A DNA stretch of 7,604 nt from Clostridiales bacterium (GCA_012841675.1 DUUG01000059.1:1-7604); one strand, 5' to 3'; shown: positions 1-6,097, counted from the stretch's first letter. Numbers and translations are program-made. Notes: generated by a model not told the origin, from the sequence alone.

Positions 1-12
1 ACTCTTGGAATT

Positions 13-26
13 CGCGGTGCCACCTT
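13..26 (-). promoter_or_regulatory. T-box motif (antiterminator 5' half)
   Basis: On the minus strand this is AAGGTGGCACCGCG, matching the family consensus AGGGUGGNACCGCG. The UGGC inside it is the stretch that pairs with the GCCA 3' end of an uncharged tRNA. The complementary CGC..CCTT side of the antiterminator would be just left of base 1. Confidence 0.93.
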
Positions 27-157
27 GATTCATAGGAATGACCCTATGCGCTTAGCAGGATACCAACATATCCCCGGCAACTAACGTATGCCCACACGTT
101 GCAGTATACTCTGTGTCAATTAAAAGGATCTCCACATTTGACTGCACCCTCAGCGGT

Positions 158-160
158 CCA
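158..160 (-). promoter_or_regulatory. T-box specifier triplet UGG (Trp)
   Basis: The triplet sits in the internal loop of stem I, between the helix strand TTGTC and the basal helix strand CCGC, and is followed by ACC as in many T-box leaders. UGG pairs with the CCA anticodon of tRNA-Trp. Shifting the frame by one base gives AUG or GGA, but UGG is best placed and agrees with the discriminator-pairing base. Confidence 0.8.
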
Positions 161-265
161 TTTGACAACTTGTTTCTAGCCTGATTCTCAGCACCACAGG
201 CTCTCTGTATAGGCATCATTGCCGTTATCTCCGCCTCAACGGTTTATAGATATTAAATTTTATCT

Positions 266-294
266 AAGATAACATAAAACATTTTCCTTGTCAA
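266..294 (-). promoter_or_regulatory. sigma-A promoter of the T-box transcript
   Basis: A perfect -35 TTGACA (294..289) is followed after 17 bases by the -10 TATCTT (271..266). Transcription would start near 258, just upstream of stem I of the T-box leader. The -10 lies in a small palindrome (TATCTAAGATA, 261-271), which may be chance. Confidence 0.8.
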
Positions 295-433
295 GAGGTA
301 AAACGTTTTTCGTTTCCACATTCCGATAATAAGCTTTTATATTTATTATATGCCGCTTATGGAAAAATGAGACGGCTGTTCAACCTGTCCTTATTTTTCT
401 AAATCTCCGCCCGAATTTAGTAGACTATTTTGG
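295..433. other. divergent intergenic spacer, nothing else identified
   Basis: This AT-rich DNA separates the leftward T-box promoter from the rightward SDR promoter. I see no ORF with a ribosome binding site, no terminator and no clear operator. A short AAACG-ttttt-CGTTT inverted repeat at about 301-315 is too weak to call. Confidence 0.5.
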
Positions 434-462
434 TTGACATTTGATGGAAAATATGGTTTAAT
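434..462 (+). promoter_or_regulatory. sigma-A promoter of the SDR gene
   Basis: A perfect -35 TTGACA (434-439), a 17-base spacer and a -10 TTTAAT (457-462) predict a start near 469. This would leave an untranslated leader of about 140 bases before the ATG at 611. It also means that any longer reading of the gene from 434 cannot be coding, because it would begin inside the promoter. Confidence 0.75.
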
Positions 463-610
463 TATATTGAACACTTTAAGTTGTCAAATCCATAAACAAA
501 TCTCGTCTAGACCTGTAAATAAACTTATCAAACGCCCAAAGATATGTGTTTTATGTTTTTATCCAAATTGGGCATACTACAACCATGTTAACAAAAGAAA
601 GGAACATGCT

Positions 611-1378
611 ATGAAAAACTACTTTGATTTAACCGGAAAAATAGCGATTGTAACCGGTGCTTCTTCGGGTCTTGGGGTGCAATTTGCTAAAGCTCTTGCC
701 AATCAGGGTGCCAATGTTGCGCTGGTTGCCCGCCGAGTGGACCGTCTGAACTCCGTCAAGGAGGAGCTGGAGGCCATGGGCGTGAAAGCCATTGCCGTAA
801 AATGTGACGTAGGCGTTGTGGCGGAAATTCAAGCCGCAGTTAAGGAAGTCGTCGACACCTTTGGACGGGTCGATATTCTGGTAAACAATGCCGGCTTAGG
901 CTGGACAGGCCCTGCCGATTCTCAAAGCGACGAGCTGTGGGAAACCATGATGCGCGTCAACGTGAACGGTGTCTATTACTTCGCCCGCGAGGTCAGCAAA
1001 TATATGATCCCGCAGAAGTACGGCCGGATTGTCAACATCGGCTCGATCCACAGCACTGTTGCGCTAAAAGGCATGCCGCTTTCCGCTTATGCCACCACAA
1101 AGGGTGCCGTGAAGATGATGAGCCGCGCTCTGGCCAACGAGTGGGCGCCGCACAACATTACGGTTAACACCATCGGCCCCGGCTACTTCCCCAGCGAAAT
1201 GACAAGCGATGCCTTGGGAAATCAGGATTTCTACAATATGATCAGCGCGTCCTGCCCCATGGGACGCCCCGGCAAAGACGGAGAGCTGGACACAACACTT
1301 CTCTATTTTGCCTCTGATGCCTCTAGCTATACAACTGGTCAATATATCGCCGTTGACGGCGGCTGGCTGACGGTTTAA
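611..1378 (+). CDS. SDR family NAD(P)-dependent oxidoreductase (gluconate 5-dehydrogenase / FabG-like)
   Basis: This is a cytoplasmic classical short-chain dehydrogenase of 255 residues, the normal length. It reversibly oxidises an alcohol or reduces a ketone with NAD(P). The Rossmann glycine motif TGASSGLG is at 15-22, NNAG at 92-95, the structural Asn at 117, the catalytic YATTK (Tyr160, Lys164) is present, and the C-terminal VDGGW matches the family. The catalytic Ser is probably Ser145 at the end of strand 5, with a loop about two residues longer than in FabG. Arg41-Arg42 after the second strand suggest NADP(H), which is inference. Similarity in feel to gluconate 5-dehydrogenases (FDLTGK start, PGYF..EMT) gives a sugar-acid substrate as first guess, but the substrate cannot be read from sequence. 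The ATG at 611 was chosen because AAAGGA lies 7 bases upstream and FDLTGKIAIVTG is the usual N-terminus. It stands alone with its own promoter and terminator and faces the tlpA end of the next operon. Confidence 0.93.
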   Translation: MKNYFDLTGKIAIVTGASSGLGVQFAKALANQGANVALVARRVDRLNSVKEELEAMGVKAIAVKCDVGVVAEIQAAVKEVVDTFGRVDILVNNAGLGWTGPADSQSDELWETMMRVNVNGVYYFAREVSKYMIPQKYGRIVNIGSIHSTVALKGMPLSAYATTKGAVKMMSRALANEWAPHNITVNTIGPGYFPSEMTSDALGNQDFYNMISASCPMGRPGKDGELDTTLLYFASDASSYTTGQYIAVDGGWLTV

Positions 1379-1408
1379 ACGGTTTTTATGTAAAACCCGA
1401 TACTTTTT

Positions 1409-1444
1409 CCGGCTGTAAGCCTTTTTGGTTTACAGCCGGTTTTT
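1409..1444 (+). terminator. intrinsic terminator of the SDR gene
   Basis: A 13-bp stem, CCGGCTGTAAGCC (1409-1421) with GGTTTACAGCCGG (1427-1439), includes one G-T pair and has a TTTTT loop. A T-run follows on the plus strand. On the minus strand the hairpin is followed by A residues, so it should not stop transcription coming from tlpA. Confidence 0.92.
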
Positions 1445-1445
1445 G

Positions 1446-1505
1446 TTATGAAAAATAAGCATTTATAAAAATTTTTGCACATTTACTCCTTATAAAACAC
1501 AGCAT
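1446..1505 (-). CDS. possible 19-residue peptide ORF downstream of tlpA
   Basis: After the tlpA stop, the minus strand has GGAGG (1514..1510) four bases before an ATG at 1505, which opens a 19-codon ORF (MLCFIRSKCAKIFINAYFS) ending in TAA. It has two cysteines and a hydrophobic tail. It resembles no family I recognise, and the AT-rich composition allows it to be accidental. Its only support is position behind a redox operon, co-direction and a good ribosome binding site. A second start (ATG at 1484, behind AAGGAG) in another frame runs on through the SDR terminator hairpin and looks even less real. Confidence 0.2.
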   Translation of the reverse strand: MLCFIRSKCAKIFINAYFS

Positions 1506-1538
1506 TATTCCTCCGCGCTAATCCCACATCTAACCCAA

Positions 1539-2123
1539 CTACTGAATCATGCCAATGCCCTTTTTTAAGATTTCCTCTGTTAAGCTACCCTGCGCGCCTG
1601 CTACGGCGTATCCGTCTTTATCAATAAACAAGGTGCTGGGAATGGACGTAATGCCATAGGTATAGGCGGCGTCCTGTTCCAAATCAAAGTAGACGGGAAA
1701 AGTAAAGCCCTGCTCGACTACATACTCCTCCCCTTTTTTCTGTGTTTCCCGCATGCCGTCCACCAGATCCACCATCATGAAGATGATGTCATCTTTTTCT
1801 TCCTGATACACTTTATCAAACATTGGCATTTCTTCTCTGCACGGCCCGCACCAGCTTGCCCAGAAGTTGAGCACAATAGGCTTTCCAATCAAATCCGAAA
1901 GCTTGACTTCGTTCCCTTCCCTATCCCAAACCGTAAAATCAGGCGCTTTTATTTTGTTTATGTCTTCCTCGCTTGCCTGCGTAACCTCGCCTTCGCTTTT
2001 CATTTCTCCCAAATTCTCCGGCGGGGCAACCTTCTCGCCAAGTAGATTATAGGCCAAAACAGCGCCCACAATAAACAGAGCAAAAACGCCAAGCAGCACA
2101 ATGGTTTTCACTTTTTGATTCAT
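1539..2123 (-). CDS. membrane-anchored TlpA/ResA-like thiol-disulfide oxidoreductase
   Basis: This 194-residue protein has an uncleaved N-terminal membrane anchor (about residues 6-26), a polar linker (about 30-58) and a thioredoxin fold of the AhpC/TSA-TlpA type facing outside the cell. The redox site is WCGPC (Cys92, Cys95) in NFWASWCGPC, and the cis-proline is Pro162 in TSIPST. Family members of this type reduce disulfides in exported proteins, drawing electrons from CcdA in the membrane. It directly follows ccdA: AGGAGG (2134..2129) lies 5 bases from the ATG and shares two bases with the ccdA stop codon, so the two are probably translated together. No heme lyase or c-type cytochrome gene is in view, so cytochrome c maturation is only one possible role. 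General extracytoplasmic thiol reduction or peroxide/sulfur defence fits as well. Confidence 0.94.
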   Translation of the reverse strand: MNQKVKTIVLLGVFALFIVGAVLAYNLLGEKVAPPENLGEMKSEGEVTQASEEDINKIKAPDFTVWDREGNEVKLSDLIGKPIVLNFWASWCGPCREEMPMFDKVYQEEKDDIIFMMVDLVDGMRETQKKGEEYVVEQGFTFPVYFDLEQDAAYTYGITSIPSTLFIDKDGYAVAGAQGSLTEEILKKGIGMIQ

Positions 2124-2128
2124 ATGAA

Positions 2129-2134
2129 CCTCCT
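2129..2134 (-). promoter_or_regulatory. ribosome binding site of tlpA overlapping the ccdA stop
   Basis: On the minus strand a perfect AGGAGG begins inside the TAG stop of ccdA, and the tlpA ATG follows five bases later. The nine-base gap and shared site point to coupled translation of the two proteins. Confidence 0.8.
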
Positions 2135-2798
2135 AAAATGTAAGAAGTGAAAGGAACCGTCCCATAACACCCGTCGCCATCAGAATGCCAACTACAACAA
2201 GCAGTCCGCCGGATACCATATGGATCACCTTGTAGTTCCTCTTGATAAAATCAAAGGCCCCCTTCAGCCGATCTAACAGCAAAGCGCTTAGAACAAACGG
2301 GATGCCAAGTCCAAGCGAAAAGGCCAATAGCATGGTTATCCCCTTCCATACTGACCCTCCCAAGGACGCCATTAGCAAAGCAGAGCCTAAAAACGCCCCC
2401 ACACACGGCGTCCATCCGAGGGAAAAGATCACGCCAAACAATAGGGACGAAAAAAAACCTAAATTTCGCACTTGCATGCTTTTTTGCCCCGACCGGTTGA
2501 GAAAACCAAGCTTCAGAACTCCGAGATAATTTAGCCCAAAGGCAATCACAATGAGACCGGCGATCAAGTTTAAGAAAGTAGCATATTTCAAAACCAGCCT
2601 TCCGATAGTACCGGCAAAAGCGCCCATGGTGACGAACACGACGGTAAAACCGGCCACAAAGCCAAGGGAATTTGCTAAAGTTTTTCCTCTATCCGCCTTT
2701 CCCGCCGCAAAAAAAGAAATATAGACGGGTAGCATAGGCAAAAGACAGGGAGAAATAAATGTAATGATCCCTTCCAGAAACAACAGCAAATATTGCAT
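2133..2798 (-). CDS. ccdA: CcdA-type transmembrane electron transporter (DsbD membrane-domain family)
   Basis: This 221-residue integral membrane protein has about six hydrophobic segments (roughly 3-28, 43-65, 72-94, 113-138, 143-166, 190-212). Two conserved cysteines lie within the membrane, Cys18 in SPCLLPMLP and Cys132 in GWTPC. In CcdA/DsbD this pair is oxidised and reduced in turn to carry electrons from cytoplasmic thioredoxin to an outward-facing thiol protein. Length and both motifs are typical of the short CcdA form. The start at 2798 is supported by AAGGAG seven bases upstream. It lies 76 bases behind the ArsR-type gene and directly before its likely partner, the TlpA-like thioredoxin. 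Arsenic and mercury operons sometimes carry similar permeases, but no arsenic gene is visible here. Confidence 0.95.
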   Translation of the reverse strand: MQYLLLFLEGIITFISPCLLPMLPVYISFFAAGKADRGKTLANSLGFVAGFTVVFVTMGAFAGTIGRLVLKYATFLNLIAGLIVIAFGLNYLGVLKLGFLNRSGQKSMQVRNLGFFSSLLFGVIFSLGWTPCVGAFLGSALLMASLGGSVWKGITMLLAFSLGLGIPFVLSALLLDRLKGAFDFIKRNYKVIHMVSGGLLVVVGILMATGVMGRFLSLLTF

Positions 2799-2830
2799 CT
2801 AGGCTCTCCTTTCTCTGTCTATTTACGGTT

Positions 2831-2851
2831 TTAGTGCGCTAATATTTTCAT
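2831..2851 (-). other. six-codon ORF between the ArsR-type gene and ccdA
   Basis: On the minus strand AAAGGAG is followed three to four bases later by ATG AAA ATA TTA GCG CAC TAA (peptide MKILAH). It is too short to be called a gene. It could be a leader peptide affecting ccdA translation, a decayed remnant of a former gene, or chance. Small redox-active thioredoxins often found beside ArsR-permease pairs begin with MKI-type sequences, so a remnant is conceivable, but six codons cannot prove it. Confidence 0.2.
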
Positions 2852-2874
2852 TCGCTCCTTTGATAAGCGGCCTC

Positions 2875-3168
2875 CTATTCCGTATCCGGATGGCAGTAAT
2901 ACTTTTTAAGCACATGGATAACTTCCTCAACCCGGTAATCGGCGATGGAGTAGGTAACGCTCTGTCCGCTTTTTGAAAAGTCCAGTATCCTATGGGCCTT
3001 CATAAGGGACAGATGCTGTGATAAGGCCGAATGGGAGATGCCGGGCACTTTCTCCGCTATCTTACCGACCGTTTTGGATCCCTCCATCAAAGCACACAAA
3101 ATCATTAAACGGTTTTCATTGGCCAAGACCTTCAAAAGCTCGGCTATTTGCTTTGCCTTTCTCTCCAA
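2875..3168 (-). CDS. ArsR-family repressor with BigR/SqrR/YgaV-like cysteine pair
   Basis: From the TTG at 3168 this is a 97-residue winged-helix repressor. The helix-turn-helix spans about 34-62 (VGKIAEKV..HSALSQHLSLMK) and the wing lies around 66-76. The metal site CVC of classical ArsR/SmtB sensors is absent, with EGSKTVGK in its place. Two cysteines remain: Cys25 in RLMILCALMEG and Cys92 in the C-terminal YYCHPD. Their spacing of 67 and their surroundings match the BigR/SqrR/YgaV group, in which the two cysteines form a disulfide or polysulfide bridge that releases DNA. TTG is preferred because AAAGGGGGG lies seven bases upstream and the protein then has normal length. The in-frame ATG at 3249 has no ribosome binding site and lies only a few bases after the predicted transcription start. 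The gene heads the ccdA-tlpA operon and probably represses it. Confidence 0.93.
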   Translation of the reverse strand: MERKAKQIAELLKVLANENRLMILCALMEGSKTVGKIAEKVPGISHSALSQHLSLMKAHRILDFSKSGQSVTYSIADYRVEEVIHVLKKYYCHPDTE

Positions 3169-3184
3169 GTTGTTTCCCCCCTTT
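3169..3184 (-). promoter_or_regulatory. ribosome binding site that selects the TTG start
   Basis: The minus strand reads AAAGGGGGGAAACAAC directly before TTG. The purine-rich core pairs well with the 3' end of 16S rRNA at a normal distance of seven bases. No comparable site precedes the upstream ATG at 3249. Confidence 0.75.
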
Positions 3185-3249
3185 GCCCTATGAATGCCGT
3201 ATGTGGAAATACAGCAGACCACCGAGAGCATTTTTAAGTATTTAAGCAT

Positions 3250-3269
3250 TTTATTAATTGCTAATATAA
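3250..3269 (-). promoter_or_regulatory. candidate ArsR-type operator
   Basis: An AT-rich imperfect inverted repeat, TTATTA (3252-3257) and TAATATAA (3262-3269) around ATTG, overlaps the -10 and predicted start. ArsR-family repressors bind AT-rich palindromes of this sort, and this position would block transcription, so autoregulation is plausible. This is inference only, because the sequence is short and the region is AT-rich anyway. Confidence 0.4.
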
Positions 3270-3292
3270 CATGTGGCCCATATTTTTGTCAA
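3263..3292 (-). promoter_or_regulatory. sigma-A promoter of the arsR-ccdA-tlpA operon
   Basis: A perfect -35 TTGACA (3292..3287) and a -10 TATATT (3268..3263) are separated by 18 bases. A start near 3256 is predicted, leaving a leader of nearly 90 bases before the TTG codon. Confidence 0.78.
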
Positions 3293-3400
3293 GGCTCTTA
3301 TTTTCTAAAAAATCCGGCGTATTTTTTGAAAAAAGCATTTGCTTAACAAGGGCATTTCAGGTCGTAAACAGACGATTTGAGACCCTTTTGACAACAGAAA
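3293..3400. other. intergenic spacer between adhE terminator and arsR promoter
   Basis: No gene with a credible start is visible on either strand. A 7-bp A/T-only inverted repeat (3307-3313 with 3321-3327) is not a convincing terminator. A TTGACA at 3388-3393 on the plus strand has no -10 or gene behind it. Confidence 0.5.
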
Positions 3401-3439
3401 AGAAACAGCCCCTTCGAATTTTCTCGAAGGGGCGTTTCT
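3401..3439 (-). terminator. intrinsic terminator of adhE
   Basis: A 10-bp perfect stem, GCCCCTTCGA (3408-3417) with TCGAAGGGGC (3424-3433), has a six-base loop. It is extended by AGAAAC (3401-3406) pairing with GTTTCT (3434-3439) across one bulged base. On the minus strand it is followed by a T-rich stretch (TGTTTCTTTTCTG). It lies about 40 bases after the adhE stop. Confidence 0.9.
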
Positions 3440-3478
3440 CAATATATAAAAATAGGGGAAGACAGTTTACGAGCCGTA

Positions 3479-6097
3479 TTATTTTCCATAGTAGGCGTTT
3501 AGGTACATCTGCCGAATCTCGCTCATCAGCGGATACCGAGGGTTAGCGCCCGTGCACTGATCGTCAAAGGCCTGCTCGACCATGGCATCGAGAGTTTCCA
3601 AAAAGGATTTCTCATCAATACCGTATGCGGCAATGCTTTCTTTGATGCCGATTGCCTTTTTCAGCTCGTTGAGCTTCTTAATAAGCCCCTCGATCTTCTG
3701 CTCATTGGTACCGGTAATACCGACGGCTTCCGCAATTTTGGCATACCGGGCGACAGCGTCGGGATACTTATACTGGGGGAAGGCCGCCTGCTTGGTGGGC
3801 ACCTCGGTGGCGTTGAAGCGGATGACCTCGTTAATAAGGAGGGCATTGGCCACACCGTGGGGCAGGTGGTGGAAGGCACCCAGCTTGTGCGCCATGGAAT
3901 GGCAGACGCCGAGGAAGGCGTTGGCAAAGGCCATACCGGCAATGGTGGAGGCATTGGCCATTTTTTCCCGAGCCTCCGGATCGTTGGCACCGTTTTCATA
4001 GGCGCGGGGCAGGTAATCAAAGATCATCTCTATGGCCTGCAAGGCAAGACCGCTTGTGTAATCCGTCGCCATGCAGGAAGCATACGCTTCCAGCGCATGG
4101 GTCATGGCGTCGATACCGGAAGCCGCCGTAAGCCCCTTGGGCATGGTCATCATCAAATCGGCATCCACAATGGCCATGTTGGGCAGAAGCTCGTAATCGG
4201 CCAGAGGATATTTAATGCCGGTTTTTTCATCGGTGATGACGGCAAAGGGCGTTACTTCGCTTCCCGTACCGGCAGTGGTGGGAATGGCGATAAAGTAGGC
4301 CTTTTCGCCCATTTTGGGGAAGGTGTAGACGCGTTTTCGAATGTCCATAAACCGCATGGCCAAATCTTCAAACTCCACCTCGGGGTGCTCGTACATGGTC
4401 CACATGATTTTCGCCGCGTCCATGGCCGAACCGCCGCCAAAAGCGATAATCACATCGGGCTGGAATGCCGTCATCGCCGCCGCACCTGCCCGAGCGCACG
4501 CCAGCGTGGGATCGGGCTCCACGTCGAAGAACACCGTGTGCTGGATGTGCATGGCGTTGAGCTTATCCATAACCGGTTTTACATACTGATTCTGAAAGAG
4601 GAACTGGTCGGTTACGATAAAGGCTCTTTTCTTGTTGAGAACCGTACCCAGCTCGGCCAAAGCCGTGGCCAGACAGCCTTTTTTGAAGTAAACCTTTTCA
4701 GGCGCTCTGAACCAAAGCATATTCTCTCTCCGTTTCGCCACAATTTTCGTGTTCAAAAGGTGCATAACGCCAACGTTTTCAGCGGTGGAGTTGCCGCCCC
4801 ATGTGCCGCAGCCAAGGGTCAAAGACGGAGCCAGACGGAAGTTATAGAGATCGCCAATACCGCCATGGGAGGAGGGGCTGTTGATCAAAACACGGCCGGT
4901 AGGAAGCGTATTCGTAAACTTGGCAATTTTCTCTGCCTGTGTGGTTTCGTCTACATACAGAACGGAGGTGTGGCCCATGCCGCCGTCCTCGACGAGTTTT
5001 TTGGCCTTAATAAGCGCATCATCGAAATCCTTTCCTTTGTAAAGGGCCAGAACGGGAGAGAGTTTTTCGTGGGCAAAAGGCTCGGAAAGGTCGGTGGATG
5101 TCACTTCGCCGATAAGAACCTTCGTCTCCGCCGGAACGGTAATGCCGGCAAATCCTGCAATGGTAGCGGCGGTTTGACCCACAATGGCGGCATTTAAAGC
5201 GCCGTTTTTCAAAATAACACCGCGCACCTTCTCGGTTTCCTCGTCGTTCAGAAGATACGCACCTCGGGCGGCAAACTCGGCCTTTAAAGCCTCATACACG
5301 CCGGGAGGGGCAATAACTGCCTGTTCGGATGCGCAAATCATGCCGTTGTCAAAAGTCTTGGATAGGAGAATGGAGCTGACCGCCGTTTTCACATCAGCCG
5401 TATCGTCAACAATGGCGGGAGTATTGCCCGAACCGACGCCTATGGCAGGCTTGCCCGAGGAATATGCCGCGCGAACCATGCCCGGGCCGCCGGTTGCCAA
5501 AATGAGATCCGCACTCTGCATAACCTGCTCGGTCAATGCAATGGCCGGCTGCTCAATCCATGCAATGATCTCCTCCGGAGCGCCGGCTTCCACAGCCGCC
5601 TCCAACACAATACGCGCCGCTTCACAGGTGCATTTTTTCGCTCTGGGATGCGGGGCAATGATAAGCCCGTTGCGGGTTTTCAAAGCAAGCAGCGCTTTGA
5701 AAATAACGGTGGAAGTGGGGTTGGTGGTGGGAATAACCGCCGCAATTACGCCGACAGGCTCTAAAACCTTGGTATAGCCGACGGCTTCGTCCTCTTCCAC
5801 AACACCGCAGGTTTGGGTGTCCCGGTAGGCGTTATAGATGTACTCGGCGGCGTAGTGGTTTTTGATGACCTTGTCTTCCACAACGCCCATCCCCGTCTCC
5901 TCGCAAGCCATTTTGGCAAGTGTAATCCGGGCCTTATTGGCCGCCATGGCAGCCGCCAAGAAGATTTTATCCACCTGCTCTTGCGTATACGTGGCAAACT
6001 TCTTCTGCGCCGCTTTCACTCTGGCAATTTTATCAGCAAGAAGAGCGAGTTCCTGATCTATAGTTTCATTCGTTCTTGTGACCGTTTCTTTTTTCAT
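3479..6097 (-). CDS. adhE: bifunctional acetaldehyde-CoA / alcohol dehydrogenase AdhE
   Basis: AdhE turns acetyl-CoA into acetaldehyde and then ethanol, using two NADH, and is the main ethanol branch of fermentation. This copy has 872 residues and is full length. Residues about 1-445 are the aldehyde dehydrogenase half, with cofactor-binding GSGNTPAIVD (222-231) and the catalytic Cys255 in NGMICASEQ. After a linker (about 446-460) comes the iron-dependent alcohol dehydrogenase half with GGGSAMD (554-560). Its metal ligands Asp663, His667, His733 and His747 correspond to the E. coli AdhE ligands with a constant offset of ten. AdhE proteins assemble into filaments called spirosomes, and nothing here argues against that. 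The start at 6097 has GAGG a few bases upstream (GAGGTATAAAATATG). It is transcribed alone from its own promoter and ends at a strong terminator. NADH-dependent control by Rex is common for this gene, but no full Rex operator is visible. Confidence 0.98.
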   Translation of the reverse strand: MKKETVTRTNETIDQELALLADKIARVKAAQKKFATYTQEQVDKIFLAAAMAANKARITLAKMACEETGMGVVEDKVIKNHYAAEYIYNAYRDTQTCGVVEEDEAVGYTKVLEPVGVIAAVIPTTNPTSTVIFKALLALKTRNGLIIAPHPRAKKCTCEAARIVLEAAVEAGAPEEIIAWIEQPAIALTEQVMQSADLILATGGPGMVRAAYSSGKPAIGVGSGNTPAIVDDTADVKTAVSSILLSKTFDNGMICASEQAVIAPPGVYEALKAEFAARGAYLLNDEETEKVRGVILKNGALNAAIVGQTAATIAGFAGITVPAETKVLIGEVTSTDLSEPFAHEKLSPVLALYKGKDFDDALIKAKKLVEDGGMGHTSVLYVDETTQAEKIAKFTNTLPTGRVLINSPSSHGGIGDLYNFRLAPSLTLGCGTWGGNSTAENVGVMHLLNTKIVAKRRENMLWFRAPEKVYFKKGCLATALAELGTVLNKKRAFIVTDQFLFQNQYVKPVMDKLNAMHIQHTVFFDVEPDPTLACARAGAAAMTAFQPDVIIAFGGGSAMDAAKIMWTMYEHPEVEFEDLAMRFMDIRKRVYTFPKMGEKAYFIAIPTTAGTGSEVTPFAVITDEKTGIKYPLADYELLPNMAIVDADLMMTMPKGLTAASGIDAMTHALEAYASCMATDYTSGLALQAIEMIFDYLPRAYENGANDPEAREKMANASTIAGMAFANAFLGVCHSMAHKLGAFHHLPHGVANALLINEVIRFNATEVPTKQAAFPQYKYPDAVARYAKIAEAVGITGTNEQKIEGLIKKLNELKKAIGIKESIAAYGIDEKSFLETLDAMVEQAFDDQCTGANPRYPLMSEIRQMYLNAYYGK

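Larger units (their letters stand above)
1..258 (-). ncRNA. T-box leader (tRNA-Trp-sensing riboswitch), 3' end cut by window edge
   Basis: Read on the minus strand, this is a T-box leader that senses the charging state of a tRNA. The T-box motif AAGGTGGCACCGCG is at 26..13. Stem I can be folded by eye: a basal helix GGCGG (235..231) with CCGC (156..153), a helix GGCAA (223..219) with TTGTC (168..164), and a distal helix GCCTG (201..197) with CAGGC (183..179) next to an AGAGAG segment. The specifier loop reads AAATGGACC, giving specifier UGG (160..158, Trp) followed by the usual A. A stem II candidate pairs TGCAGT with ACTGCA. The base after TGG in the T-box is C, which would pair with discriminator G73, as found in bacterial tRNA-Trp, so two independent positions agree on Trp. 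The 3' half of the antiterminator, the terminator and the controlled gene lie beyond the left edge. The target is inferred to be a trp operon, trpS or a tryptophan transporter. Confidence 0.9.

Noticed and set aside
434..610. In-frame N-terminal extension of the SDR gene by 59 codons
   Set aside because: It would begin at the -35 promoter element, has no ribosome binding site and is AT-rich. AAAGGA before the ATG at 611 and the family N-terminus fit better.
1409..1439. SDR terminator acting in both directions
   Set aside because: On the minus strand the hairpin is followed by A residues rather than a U-run, so only plus-strand termination is supported.
2875..3168. Arsenic-responsive ArsR
   Set aside because: The CVC metal-binding motif is missing and no arsenic efflux or reductase gene is in the window.
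3307..3327. A/T-only inverted repeat AAAAAAT / ATTTTTT
   Set aside because: There is no G-C pair in the stem and no gene ends nearby that needs it. It is expected by chance in such DNA.
3388..3393. TTGACA on the plus strand as a promoter
   Set aside because: There is no -10 at a proper distance and no gene downstream on that strand.
3271..3546. Plus-strand 91-codon frame across the adhE terminator
   Set aside because: It has no ribosome binding site, spans a terminator hairpin and overlaps the adhE 3' end antisense.
3857..5197. Long plus-strand open frame of 446 codons inside adhE
   Set aside because: It is antisense to a clearly real adhE, resembles no protein family, and arises from the codon bias of the opposite strand.
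5184..5777. Plus-strand open frame antisense to the aldehyde dehydrogenase half of adhE
   Set aside because: It is a mirror of the real gene with a composition-driven protein and no start context.
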